DNA of 64,000 nucleotides from Pantoea piersonii (GTDB taxonomy: Bacteria > Pseudomonadota > Gammaproteobacteria > Enterobacterales > Enterobacteriaceae): contig NZ_RARB01000002.1 in NCBI RefSeq assembly GCF_003612015.1, forward strand, positions 621,590 through 685,589. The letters run 5' to 3'. The notes under the pieces are model-generated. The model was not told the DNA's origin. It ran no database searches and saw only the letters and a list, made by a program, of their open reading frames with translations. Shown here piece after piece: positions 10,471-19,036 of this stretch. The first letter of the stretch is position 1, and every line of letters begins with the position of its first letter. A program made the position numbers and the translations under genes.

Positions 10471-11319
10471 TTAAAGAATAATCGTGCGGTTGCCGTAAAC
10501 AAACACGCGCTGCCCTAGCACTTTATAAAGCGCGCGGCTTAATACGTTCTTTTCTACGTCGCGTCCGGCGCGCATCATCTCTTCAGCCGTGTAGCTGTGA
10601 TCAACGTTAATCACGTCCTGCATGATGATTGGGCCTTCATCCAGATTATCGTTCACGTAGTGCGCCGTTGCGCCGATGATCTTTACGCCGCGCTCGTAAG
10701 CCTGATGATAAGGGCGTGCGCCGATAAACGCAGGCAGGAACGAGTGGTGAATATTGATGATCTGGTTCGGGTAGCGCTGCACAAACGCGGGCGTCAGCAC
10801 ACGCATATATTTTGCCAGCACCACATAATCAGGCTGATAGCGATCAATCTCGTCCGCCATACGGTTGTCATGCTCTTCGCGCGACAAACCTTCATGGCTG
10901 ACCAGAACGAAAGGAATATCGAAACGCTCAACCAGCGAACGCAGGGTGTCGTGATTGCCGATAACCGCGGCAATCTCCATATCCAGTCCGCCAAAGGCGC
11001 TCTTCATGAGCAGGTCGCCAAGGCAGTGCGCCTCTTTGGTAACCAGAATCACCACGCGACGGCGGCCTGCGCTGTTCAGCTCGCGGGTCGATCCGGTCGG
11101 CAGCGCGCTGTCTAAATCCGCCAGCAGCGTGTTGTCGTTGAAAATGCCTTCCAGTTCGGTACGCATAAAAAATCGCCCGGTACGATGATCAACAAATTCA
11201 TTGTTTTGCACGATATTTAGCTCGTGCTTGTAACAGATATTCGTAATTTTAGCGATTAGACCTTTCGCGTCAGGGCAAATGGTACGTAAAACTTTTCGTT
11301 GCATAGTTTGCGCTTGCAT
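10471..11319 (-). CDS. purU: Formyltetrahydrofolate deformylase PurU
   Basis: Hydrolyses 10-formyl-THF to formate and THF, feeding formate to PurT-type purine synthesis and balancing C1 pools. The 282-residue product has an N-terminal ACT domain (about residues 8-90, CPDAKGLIAKITN) and a C-terminal formyltransferase-fold domain with the signature NIHHSFLPAFIGARPYHQAYERGVK and a downstream aspartate in DEGPII. It sits upstream of the tRNA-Tyr genes on the same strand, as in E. coli. Confidence 0.96.
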   Translation of the reverse strand: MQAQTMQRKVLRTICPDAKGLIAKITNICYKHELNIVQNNEFVDHRTGRFFMRTELEGIFNDNTLLADLDSALPTGSTRELNSAGRRRVVILVTKEAHCLGDLLMKSAFGGLDMEIAAVIGNHDTLRSLVERFDIPFVLVSHEGLSREEHDNRMADEIDRYQPDYVVLAKYMRVLTPAFVQRYPNQIINIHHSFLPAFIGARPYHQAYERGVKIIGATAHYVNDNLDEGPIIMQDVINVDHSYTAEEMMRAGRDVEKNVLSRALYKVLGQRVFVYGNRTIIL

Positions 11320-11373
11320 CTCGATCAGAGTCCTGTCAAAGCGATTGGGTAAAACCGTTGGGCCGTATGCTGT

Positions 11374-11829
11374 TCAGCCACAACATTTCTTGTATTTTTT
11401 ATCGGAGCCACATGGACAGCGATCGTTGCGCCCTACCTGAGGCGCCGTTCCGTCGACATAGTACCAGCGATGATCCTCGCGAAGAAAGCGAGAACGCTCG
11501 TGGATAGCGCGTATCTGCGAATTTTCGCGGTAACGCGCAAAAAAAGTGACGAAAGCTTCATTATCATGGCTTCCATGATTACAACAGGTTACATTCAGGC
11601 TCAGCCATTCGGTACCGGCGAAACTTTCGGATAATCGCTGCGCCATCTCAGGCTCACGCTGGCTCGGATGCCAGCTGGCGATCAGCCAGTCGCTGTTTTG
11701 CATGGCGTAAGCGGTGTAGCGCGAGCGCATTAACTGCTCAGCCGATTCAGGCAGCTGCTCGCCCGCCAGAAAGGGAGCGCAACATAGGCTATACTGCTTC
11801 CCGCTGCAGCAAGGACAGGGTTCGGACAC
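11374..11829 (-). CDS. ychJ: YchJ family SEC-C motif protein
   Basis: A 151-residue protein of the UPF0225 family. SEC-C type zinc-binding cysteine clusters sit at both ends: [13 protein letters not shown] at the N terminus and [13 protein letters not shown] at the C terminus. The middle is an NTF2-like domain. Function is unknown. Translation starts at a GTG preceded by CAGGAGTTATT; no in-frame ATG fits. Its position between purU and divergent rssA is the E. coli order. Confidence 0.92.
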   Translation of the reverse strand: MSEPCPCCSGKQYSLCCAPFLAGEQLPESAEQLMRSRYTAYAMQNSDWLIASWHPSQREPEMAQRLSESFAGTEWLSLNVTCCNHGSHDNEAFVTFFARYRENSQIRAIHERSRFLREDHRWYYVDGTAPQVGRNDRCPCGSDKKYKKCCG

Positions 11830-11922
11830 AATAACTCCTGTGAGCGATAAAATAGAATGACGCCATATGGTAGCCGACCTGGCGCAGTGAAGCTATGCAC
11901 AGTCGTCGGCGGCAGAGGGTAA

Positions 11923-12828
11923 ATGAGAAAGGTTAAAATTGGACTGGCGTTAGGGTCAGGCGCAGCCAAAGGATGGGCGCATATTGGTGTCATCAATGCG
12001 CTGACGCGAGCGGGCGTCGAAATAGACGTGGTGGCGGGCTGCTCCGTCGGTGCGCTGGTCGGCGCGGCTTACGTGAACGATAAGCTGCCGCAAATGGAAA
12101 AATGGGTCAGCGCTTTTCGCTACTGGGACGTTATTCGCCTGATGGATCTCTCCTGGCAGCGCGGCGGGTTACTGCGCGGCGAACGCGTTTTTAATCATGT
12201 CCGACAGTTGATTACCCATAATGCGCTCGAGAGCTGCGGCAAGCCTTTCGGCGTAGTGGCGACAAATTTAAGCACCGGCCGGGAACTATGGCTGACCGAA
12301 GGCGATCTACATCAGGCTGTGCGCGCATCCTGTAGTATGCCAGGCTTATTACCGCCGGTCGGCTACAATGGTTACTGGCTGGTCGATGGGGCGGTTGTGA
12401 ATCCCGTACCCGTTTCGCTTACGCGAGCGCTTGGCGCGGATATCGTTATTGCTGTTGATCTCCAGCATGACGCGCATCTGATGCAGCAGGATCTCCTGTC
12501 AGTGACGCCGCAAAACAGCGACGAAGCGGTTTCGGCCGCGGCCCTTAGCTGGGCCAAAAAAATACGTCAGCGGCTGGTAGGCTTGACTCACCGCCGCGCA
12601 ACGCAAACGCCGGGTGCGATGGAGATTATGTCGACATCCATCCAGGTGCTGGAAAATCGCCTGAAGCGCAACCGTATGGCAGGCGATCCTCCCGATGTCC
12701 TGATTCAGCCGTTTTGTCCGCAGATTTCAACGCTGGACTTCCATCGCGCTAAAGAGGCTATCGAGGCAGGCAAGGCCGCCGTTGAGAAAAAAATGGATGA
12801 ACTATTACCGCTGGTGCGAAACAGATAA
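11923..12828 (+). CDS. rssA: Patatin-like phospholipase family protein RssA
   Basis: A 301-residue predicted serine acyl hydrolase of the NTE/patatin family. It shows the oxyanion glycine-rich loop GSGAAKGWAHIG, the nucleophile elbow GCSVGALVGAA and the catalytic-dyad aspartate in LVDGAVVNP. E. coli RssA has Arg where Lys stands in the glycine loop. The role is not established; it is encoded next to rssB and may be co-transcribed with it. An AGAGGGTAA ribosome site precedes the ATG. Confidence 0.93.
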   Translation: MRKVKIGLALGSGAAKGWAHIGVINALTRAGVEIDVVAGCSVGALVGAAYVNDKLPQMEKWVSAFRYWDVIRLMDLSWQRGGLLRGERVFNHVRQLITHNALESCGKPFGVVATNLSTGRELWLTEGDLHQAVRASCSMPGLLPPVGYNGYWLVDGAVVNPVPVSLTRALGADIVIAVDLQHDAHLMQQDLLSVTPQNSDEAVSAAALSWAKKIRQRLVGLTHRRATQTPGAMEIMSTSIQVLENRLKRNRMAGDPPDVLIQPFCPQISTLDFHRAKEAIEAGKAAVEKKMDELLPLVRNR

Positions 12829-12927
12829 TCAGGTTGTTCATTCACAGGTGTTACTTCGGCTAATTCTGAAAGGCGCAACTGCGTTTTATGAACCACTATT
12901 GATTGATCTGGTACGCAGGGGGAAAGA

Positions 12928-13944
12928 ATGGAGAAACCACTAATCGGCAAAAAGATACTCATTGTCGAAGATGAGGTCGTTTTCCGTTCTCTGGTAAACA
13001 ACTTCTTGCTGGCGCTTGGCGCCAGTACGTTTGAAGCCGGCGACGGCATTGATGGGATTAGTCATCTGCAGCAGCACGCTGTGGATTTGGTGATCTGCGA
13101 TCTGGAAATGCCGCGCATGAACGGCATTCAGTTTGTGGAGCATATTCGTACGCGCGGCAACAGCGTGCCGATTCTGATTATCTCTGCCACCGAAAACATG
13201 GCGGATATTGCCCATGTGCTGCGCCTCGGCGTGCAGGATGTGCTGCTTAAGCCGCTGAAAAATTTCGAGCGCTTCCGCGAAGCGGTCTATGAATGTCTCT
13301 ATCCTTCCATGTTCACCTCTAAGGTGGAGGAGGATGAGCAACTATTCCAGGACTGGGATGCGCTGGTGCGCGACCCGGCCGCCGCGGCAAAACTGCTTAA
13401 GCAGCTGCAGCCGCCAGTACAGCAGACGGTCGCCAGCTGTCGCATCAATTACCGCCAGCTTACCATGGCTGAACAGCCGGGGCTGGTGCTGGATATTGCG
13501 GCGCTCTCAGATAAAGATCTCGCGTTCTACTGCCTTGACGTAACGCGCGCTGGCGATAACGGCGTGCTGGCCGCGCTGTTACTGCGCGCCTTATTCAACG
13601 GCCTGCTGCAGGAGCAGCTTTCGGGTCAGAAGCAGCGACTGCCAGAGCTAAACGGGCTTTTGCGGCAGGTCAATTTACTGTTGCGTCAGGCGAACCTCAC
13701 CGGACAGTTTCCGCTGCTGGTGGGTTACTACCATCGTACCTATAAAAACCTCATTCTGGTTTCTGCTGGATTAAACGCGACGCTTCATGTTCACGCCCAC
13801 CAAATTCAACTCAGTAATGGCGTTCCCCTTGGCACTATGGGAAGCACCCACCTTAATCAAATCAGTCAGCGAGCCGACAACTGGCAATGCCACGTCTGGG
13901 GCGCTGGCGGCAGGATCCGTCTGATGTTAGCGGCTGAAGAATAG
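12928..13944 (+). CDS. rssB: Response regulator RssB, RpoS adaptor
   Basis: Adaptor that delivers the stationary-phase sigma factor RpoS to ClpXP. The 338-residue product has an N-terminal receiver domain with acidic residues EDE at 14-16, phospho-acceptor Asp58 in VICDLEMPRMNG and the conserved Lys in LLKPLKNF. The C-terminal part is a PP2C-like pseudophosphatase domain. A strong AGGGGGAAAG ribosome site precedes the ATG. It follows rssA by 99 bp. Confidence 0.96.
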   Translation: MEKPLIGKKILIVEDEVVFRSLVNNFLLALGASTFEAGDGIDGISHLQQHAVDLVICDLEMPRMNGIQFVEHIRTRGNSVPILIISATENMADIAHVLRLGVQDVLLKPLKNFERFREAVYECLYPSMFTSKVEEDEQLFQDWDALVRDPAAAAKLLKQLQPPVQQTVASCRINYRQLTMAEQPGLVLDIAALSDKDLAFYCLDVTRAGDNGVLAALLLRALFNGLLQEQLSGQKQRLPELNGLLRQVNLLLRQANLTGQFPLLVGYYHRTYKNLILVSAGLNATLHVHAHQIQLSNGVPLGTMGSTHLNQISQRADNWQCHVWGAGGRIRLMLAAEE

Positions 13945-14137
13945 GCGAAAAAATTTAATTTCGTCAGGGTCTGAAGACAGGTCCAGAGGTTAGCTTTACA
14001 CTTGGGTAATAGTCTTAAATTCTGCGGATTGACTCCTTCCAGGATAAATCCGTTCGATGGTAACTGATATACTCATTTCCGAATTTCAACCGACATATCA
14101 AGTATTAACTTGAACGGCCTATAAGAGAGGTATCTTG

Positions 14138-15046
14138 ATGTCTGCCTATAAGTCCAAAGTAAAAAAAGCGGTAATCCCTGTAGCAGGTTTGGGCACCCGT
14201 ATGCTCCCTGCGACAAAAGCGATTCCGAAAGAGATGTTACCGCTGGTCGATAAGCCGTTAATTCAGTATGTCGTTAACGAGTGCATCGCAGCAGGAATTA
14301 ACGAAATTGTGCTGGTTACGCACTCTTCTAAAAACTCCATTGAAAACCACTTCGATACTAGCTTTGAGCTGGAAGCGATGCTGGAAAAACGTGTTAAGCG
14401 TCAGCTGCTGGACGAAATCCAGTCAATCTGTCCGCCGCACGTTACCATCATGCAGGTGCGTCAGGGCATCGCGAAAGGCCTCGGCCACGCGGTAATGTGT
14501 GCACATCCGCTGATTGGCGATGAGCCGGTCGCAGTGATCCTGCCTGACGTAATCATCGACGAATATGAATCTAACCCGACCAAAGATAACCTGGCGGAAA
14601 TGCTGAGCCGTTTCGACGAGTCAGGCCGTAGCCAGATCATGGTTGAGCCGGTCGCAGACGTCACCGCTTATGGCGTAGTTGACTGCCAGGGCGCTGAGCT
14701 GCAGCCGGGCGACAGCGCGCCGATGGTGGGCGTGGTTGAGAAGCCGAAAGCCAACGAAGCGCCGTCTAACCTCGCGGTTGTAGGTCGTTACGTTCTTTCT
14801 GCGGACATCTGGCCTCTGCTGGCGAAAACGCCTCCGGGCGCAGGCGGCGAAGTTCAGCTGACCGACTCAATCGCCATGCTGATGGAGAAAGAGACGGTAG
14901 AAGCTTACCACCTGAAAGGCGTAAGCCATGACTGCGGTAACAAACTGGGTTATATGCAGGCATTCGTTGAGTACGGTGTTCGCCATCCGGTACTGGGCAA
15001 AGATTTTTCTCAGTGGCTCGATAGCGCAGTTGGCAATAAAAAGTAA
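14138..15046 (+). CDS. galU: UTP-glucose-1-phosphate uridylyltransferase GalU
   Basis: Makes UDP-glucose, the precursor for LPS, exopolysaccharide, trehalose and osmoregulated glucans. The 302-residue product shows the nucleotide-binding signature [19 protein letters not shown] and the downstream [13 protein letters not shown]. The ATG at 14138 is chosen over a TTG one codon upstream because of the GAGAGG ribosome site. ugd follows after 22 bp, so UDP-Glc and UDP-GlcA synthesis are probably co-expressed. Confidence 0.97.
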   Translation: MSAYKSKVKKAVIPVAGLGTRMLPATKAIPKEMLPLVDKPLIQYVVNECIAAGINEIVLVTHSSKNSIENHFDTSFELEAMLEKRVKRQLLDEIQSICPPHVTIMQVRQGIAKGLGHAVMCAHPLIGDEPVAVILPDVIIDEYESNPTKDNLAEMLSRFDESGRSQIMVEPVADVTAYGVVDCQGAELQPGDSAPMVGVVEKPKANEAPSNLAVVGRYVLSADIWPLLAKTPPGAGGEVQLTDSIAMLMEKETVEAYHLKGVSHDCGNKLGYMQAFVEYGVRHPVLGKDFSQWLDSAVGNKK

Positions 15047-15068
15047 TTCATAAACACAGGATAACTCA

Positions 15069-16409
15069 ATGAAAGTCACTGTATTTGGTATCGGCTATGT
15101 CGGTCTGGTTCAGGCTGCGGTGTTGGCCGAAGTCGGACATGACGTTCTCTGCATTGATGTCGACGCAAAAAAAGTCGAAAACCTGAAAAAAGGCATCATC
15201 CCCATTTTCGAACCCGGCCTTACGCCGCTGGTTATGTCGAACTATGAGGCCGGTCGCCTTAAGTTCAGCACAGATGCGGAAGAGGGCGTCAATCACGGTG
15301 TGATGCAGTTTATCGCCGTGGGCACGCCGCCGGATGAGGACGGTTCGGCTGACCTTAAATATGTGACCGCCGTTGCTCGTACCATTGCGCAGCATATGAA
15401 GGATCACAAGGTTGTGCTGGATAAATCCACCGTTCCAGTTGGAACAGCGGATAAAGTGCGTCGCGTGATGGAAGAAACCCTGCGCGATCGCGGCGTCAGC
15501 CTGACGTTTGACGTCGTATCTAACCCGGAGTTTCTCAAGGAAGGCGCAGCCGTTAACGACTGTATGCGTCCTGAGCGCATCGTGGTGGGTACGGATAATG
15601 ATGAAGTTGAAGAGCTGTTGCGCGAACTCTATGAGCCGTTCAACCGCAATCACGATCGAATGATCGTGATGGATATCCGCAGCGCGGAGCTGACTAAATA
15701 CGCGGCGAACTGCATGCTGGCGACCAAAATCAGCTTCATGAATGAGATTTCCAACCTTGCCGAGCGTCTGGGTGCGGACGTCGAGAAAGTGCGTCAGGGC
15801 ATCGGTTCTGATTCACGTATCGGCTACCACTTTATCTACCCTGGCTGCGGCTACGGCGGTTCCTGCTTCCCGAAAGATGTGCAGGCGCTGATCCGTACCG
15901 CTGAGTCGATTGGCTACAAACCGCGCCTGCTGCAGGCGGTGGAAGATGTCAATGACAGCCAGAAAACCAAGCTGCCTACTTTTATCAAGCGCCACTTCGG
16001 CGACGATTTAAGCGGTAAAACCTTCGCCCTCTGGGGTCTGTCGTTTAAACCGAACACCGACGATATGCGTGAAGCCTCCAGCCGCGTGCTGATGGAATCG
16101 CTGTGGGAAGCAGGCGCAAGCGTTCAGGCGTTCGATCCGGAAGCGATGGATGAAGCGCAGCGTATCTATGGTCACCGCAGCGATCTGAAGCTGATGGGTA
16201 CCAAAGAAGCGGCGCTGCAGGGTGCGGATGGCCTGGTGATCTGTACGGAGTGGCAGAATTTCCGTGCGCCGGACTTCGACGTTATTAAAAATTCCCTCAA
16301 ACAACCCGTGATTTTTGATGGTCGCAACCTGTATGATCCAGAGCGTATCAGCAAACGCGGTTTCGTTTATTATGCAATCGGCCGCGGAGCATCTATTCAA
16401 ATTGCGTAA
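15069..16409 (+). CDS. ugd: UDP-glucose 6-dehydrogenase
   Basis: Oxidises UDP-glucose to UDP-glucuronate with two NAD+. The 446-residue product has the N-terminal Rossmann motif [10 protein letters not shown], the catalytic-cysteine segment [13 protein letters not shown] and a C-terminal UDP-binding domain ([15 protein letters not shown]). At 446 residues it is longer than E. coli Ugd (388) and resembles the dehydrogenases of about 440-450 residues found in many other bacteria. It sits between galU and an epimerase that would use its product. Confidence 0.95.
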   Translation: MKVTVFGIGYVGLVQAAVLAEVGHDVLCIDVDAKKVENLKKGIIPIFEPGLTPLVMSNYEAGRLKFSTDAEEGVNHGVMQFIAVGTPPDEDGSADLKYVTAVARTIAQHMKDHKVVLDKSTVPVGTADKVRRVMEETLRDRGVSLTFDVVSNPEFLKEGAAVNDCMRPERIVVGTDNDEVEELLRELYEPFNRNHDRMIVMDIRSAELTKYAANCMLATKISFMNEISNLAERLGADVEKVRQGIGSDSRIGYHFIYPGCGYGGSCFPKDVQALIRTAESIGYKPRLLQAVEDVNDSQKTKLPTFIKRHFGDDLSGKTFALWGLSFKPNTDDMREASSRVLMESLWEAGASVQAFDPEAMDEAQRIYGHRSDLKLMGTKEAALQGADGLVICTEWQNFRAPDFDVIKNSLKQPVIFDGRNLYDPERISKRGFVYYAIGRGASIQIA

Positions 16410-16423
16410 TTAACGAGGGAAGT

Positions 16424-17431
16424 ATGAACATTCTGGTGACTGGCGCCGCAGGCTTTATTGGATTTCACGTTACTCAACGCCTGTTGGCCGCCGGTCACCA
16501 GATTGTCGGCATCGATAATCTGAATGACTATTATGATGTCGGTCTGAAACAATCACGTCTTGATTTAATTTCGCAGCACCCTGGCTTCACGTTTATTAAA
16601 ATGGAGCTGGCGGATCGCGCAGCCATTGCCTCGCTATTCGAACAACACGCTTTTCAACGCGTCATTCATCTGGGCGCTCAGGCGGGGGTTCGTTATTCTA
16701 TCGACAATCCCCACGCTTATGCAGACGCTAACCTGATTGGTCATTTAAATATTCTGGAAGGGTGTCGCCATCATAAAATTGAGCATCTGCTCTATGCATC
16801 CTCCAGTTCTGTTTATGGACTAAACCGCAAAATGCCGTTTTCTACGGACGACAGCGTAGACCATCCCGTATCGCTTTACGCGGCGACAAAAAAAGCCAAT
16901 GAACTGATGTCGCATACTTATTCGCATCTTTATCAGCTGCCCACTACCGGTTTACGCTTTTTTACCGTATATGGACCCTGGGGTCGGCCGGATATGGCGC
17001 TGTTTAAATTTACGCGCGCGATGATTGCCGGTGAAGCGATTGATGTTTATAACCGCGGCGAGATGAAACGCGACTTCACCTATATTGACGATATTGCCGA
17101 AGCCATTGTGCGCCTGCAGGATGTTATTCCGCAGAAAGATGAAAGCTGGACGGTGGAAAATGGCTCGCCTGCTACCAGTTCCGCGCCTTACCGCGTATAT
17201 AACATCGGAAACAGCCAGCCGACCACCCTGATAAAATATATCGAGGCGATTGAAAAGGCGCTGGGCGTGACGGCGAAAAAAAATCTGTTGCCTATGCAGC
17301 CGGGCGACGTGCTGGAGACCAGCGCGGATACCACAGCGTTATACAAGGCGATTGGCTTTAAACCGCAAACCAGCGTGGAAGAGGGCGTAGAACGCTTTGT
17401 TAGCTGGTATCGTGAGTTTTATAACGTCTGA
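16424..17431 (+). CDS. UDP-glucuronate 4-epimerase (NAD-dependent epimerase)
   Basis: A 335-residue extended short-chain dehydrogenase. It has the NAD-binding TGAAGFIGFH at the N terminus, the serine of the triad in LLYASSSSVYG and the YxxxK motif in LYAATKKANE. The family that follows ugd in capsule and exopolysaccharide loci converts UDP-GlcA to UDP-GalA; this is the most likely role and matches the preceding galU and ugd. The 14-bp spacing from ugd and a GAGGGAAGT ribosome site suggest one operon. Its specificity is inferred. Confidence 0.82.
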   Translation: MNILVTGAAGFIGFHVTQRLLAAGHQIVGIDNLNDYYDVGLKQSRLDLISQHPGFTFIKMELADRAAIASLFEQHAFQRVIHLGAQAGVRYSIDNPHAYADANLIGHLNILEGCRHHKIEHLLYASSSSVYGLNRKMPFSTDDSVDHPVSLYAATKKANELMSHTYSHLYQLPTTGLRFFTVYGPWGRPDMALFKFTRAMIAGEAIDVYNRGEMKRDFTYIDDIAEAIVRLQDVIPQKDESWTVENGSPATSSAPYRVYNIGNSQPTTLIKYIEAIEKALGVTAKKNLLPMQPGDVLETSADTTALYKAIGFKPQTSVEEGVERFVSWYREFYNV

Positions 17432-17435
17432 TAAA

Positions 17436-17457
17436 AAAGGAAGCCTGCGCTTCCTTT
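17436..17457 (+). terminator. Terminator of the galU-ugd-epimerase operon
   Basis: A perfect 9-bp stem (17436-17444 with 17449-17457) closes a 4-nt loop directly after the epimerase stop codon. The T run is short. Confidence 0.65.
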
Positions 17458-17472
17458 CCCTGATTAATCTGG

Positions 17473-17495
17473 GGGTCACATAACAAGTGTGACCC
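17473..17495. repeat. Inverted repeat between the epimerase and hns stop codons
   Basis: GGGTCACA and TGTGACCC form a perfect 8-bp stem with a 7-nt loop, 24 bp beyond the hns stop. It may be the hns 3' stem-loop, but no T run follows on either strand. Confidence 0.4.
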
Positions 17496-17519
17496 AAATG
17501 ATAGAAGCACCGTCAGTTA

Positions 17520-17927
17520 TTAAAGCAGAAAGCTGTCCAGCTGTTTACCTTCTTCTTCAATCGCTTTTTTGATTACGGCTGGCGTGCGTCCCTGACCGGT
17601 CCAGGTACGGGTTTCGCCATTTTCATCCACATACTGATATTTAGCCGGACGCGCAGCGCGTTTTGTTTTAGCTGGCGCTTTATTTTCAGAAATTGTGCTT
17701 AACAGCTCATTGGGATCGATTCCATCAGCCAGCAGCATTTCTCTGTATTGTTCAAGTTTACGCGTGCGTTCTTCACTTTCTGCTTTCGCATGCGTCTCTT
17801 CTTCGCGGCGTTCATTAACCACAACCTCGAGTTTTTCCAGCATTTCTTCCAGCGTTTCCAGTGAACACTCTCGAGCCTGCGCGCGTAATGTACGGATATT
17901 ATTAAGGATTTTTAGTGCTTCGCTCAT
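17520..17927 (-). CDS. hns: Nucleoid protein H-NS
   Basis: Global nucleoid-structuring protein that silences AT-rich, often foreign, DNA. The 135-residue product has an N-terminal coiled-coil oligomerisation region (about residues 1-65), a charged linker, and the C-terminal DNA-binding domain with [18 protein letters not shown]. The length is close to E. coli H-NS (137). Its place between galU and tdk is the E. coli order. Confidence 0.97.
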   Translation of the reverse strand: MSEALKILNNIRTLRAQARECSLETLEEMLEKLEVVVNERREEETHAKAESEERTRKLEQYREMLLADGIDPNELLSTISENKAPAKTKRAARPAKYQYVDENGETRTWTGQGRTPAVIKKAIEEEGKQLDSFLL

Positions 17928-18359
17928 TGTCCTGATCTCTGAATATATTAATGAAGAGGTGTTCTGCCAGCTAATAATAGTGGTGGCAAAAAATTACTGC
18001 AATAGTAAATAAGTGGAACAGGAAAGAATGATAATTAAATTTACCATTGAGGTTTAATCAAAGGAAACGATAAGCCGGTTGATATTCGCCCATTAGCACG
18101 ATATGAAAATCTGATACGTTAAAGCGAGCAGGGCGTTCAGTCAGAAGCGAGGCGAAGCCCGCGTCTCAGCGTAAGACAGCTTCTTCGGCAATTAAGTCCC
18201 GGCTTAATGATTAAAAAATTCTGCAGAGACGAAGCGGTTTTTTATCCCGCGCTGGCGAAGTTGTAAACAGCTTGTGTAAAATAATCGCCGCCATAATTTG
18301 TGTTTAACTGTGATAGAATTCCGCCCATTCGGTTTGCAATGCTTTGAGAAATCACGCTA
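17928..18359. other. hns-tdk divergent intergenic region
   Basis: A 432-bp AT-rich stretch between divergent hns and tdk. It holds a good hns promoter (see separate entry) and, upstream of tdk, an extended -10 type sequence TGATAGAAT (18311-18319) without a matched -35. No small gene with a ribosome site was found. Confidence 0.6.
17974..18002 (-). promoter_or_regulatory. Candidate hns promoter
   Basis: Minus-strand TTGCAG (17997-18002) and TATTAT (17974-17979) are separated by exactly 17 bp, about 47 bp upstream of the hns ATG, in AT-rich DNA of the kind H-NS itself binds. Confidence 0.6.
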
Positions 18360-18977
18360 ATGGCTCAGCTCTATTTTTATTATTCCGCAATGAATGCAGG
18401 GAAATCTACCGCCTTATTACAGTCATCTTACAATTATCAGGAACGCGGCATGCGGACGCTGGTCTATACCGCTGAAATTGACGATCGTTTCGGCGCGGGC
18501 AAGGTCAGTTCCCGTATTGGTCTTTCATCGCCTGCGGCACTGTTTAATGCGCAAACGCGGCTGGATGAGGAGATTGCGGCCGAACATGCGCGTCAGCCGG
18601 TGCACTGTGTGCTGGTGGATGAGTGTCAGTTTTTAACGCGTGATCAGGTCAAGGCGCTCTCCGACGTTGTCGATAATATGGATATCCCGGTGCTCTGCTA
18701 CGGGCTGCGCACCGATTTCCGCGGCGAGCTCTTTGGCGGAAGCCAGTATCTGCTTGCCTGGGCCGATAAGCTGGTGGAGTTAAAAACCGTCTGCCACTGC
18801 GGAAGAAAAGCGGGCATGGTATTGCGGCTCGACGCCGAAGGCCGTCCCTTCAGCGAAGGGGAACAGGTGGTGATCGGTGGCAATGAGCGTTATATCTCGG
18901 TATGCCGCAAGCACTACAAGCAGGCGATAGAGCAGGGCTCGCTGGCGGCTATCTACGGCCAGCATAAGCCCGCTTAA
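18360..18977 (+). CDS. tdk: Thymidine kinase
   Basis: Phosphorylates thymidine in pyrimidine salvage. The 205-residue product equals the E. coli length. It shows the P-loop region [11 protein letters not shown], the Walker B-like VDECQFL, and zinc-binding cysteines in CHCGRKAGM and near the C terminus in CRKHY. It converges with adhE, with a shared terminator between them. Confidence 0.97.
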   Translation: MAQLYFYYSAMNAGKSTALLQSSYNYQERGMRTLVYTAEIDDRFGAGKVSSRIGLSSPAALFNAQTRLDEEIAAEHARQPVHCVLVDECQFLTRDQVKALSDVVDNMDIPVLCYGLRTDFRGELFGGSQYLLAWADKLVELKTVCHCGRKAGMVLRLDAEGRPFSEGEQVVIGGNERYISVCRKHYKQAIEQGSLAAIYGQHKPA

Positions 18978-18996
18978 TGTGATCGTTTACAGCAAT

Positions 18997-19025
18997 AAAA
19001 AAACCCGCCGAAGCGGGTTTTTTTT
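18997..19025. terminator. Bidirectional terminator between tdk and adhE
   Basis: An 8-bp stem (19001-19008 with 19013-19020) with a CGAA loop is flanked by an A run on one side and a T run on the other. This is a canonical two-way intrinsic terminator. Confidence 0.9.
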
Positions 19026-19036
19026 CAGGCTGGTAA

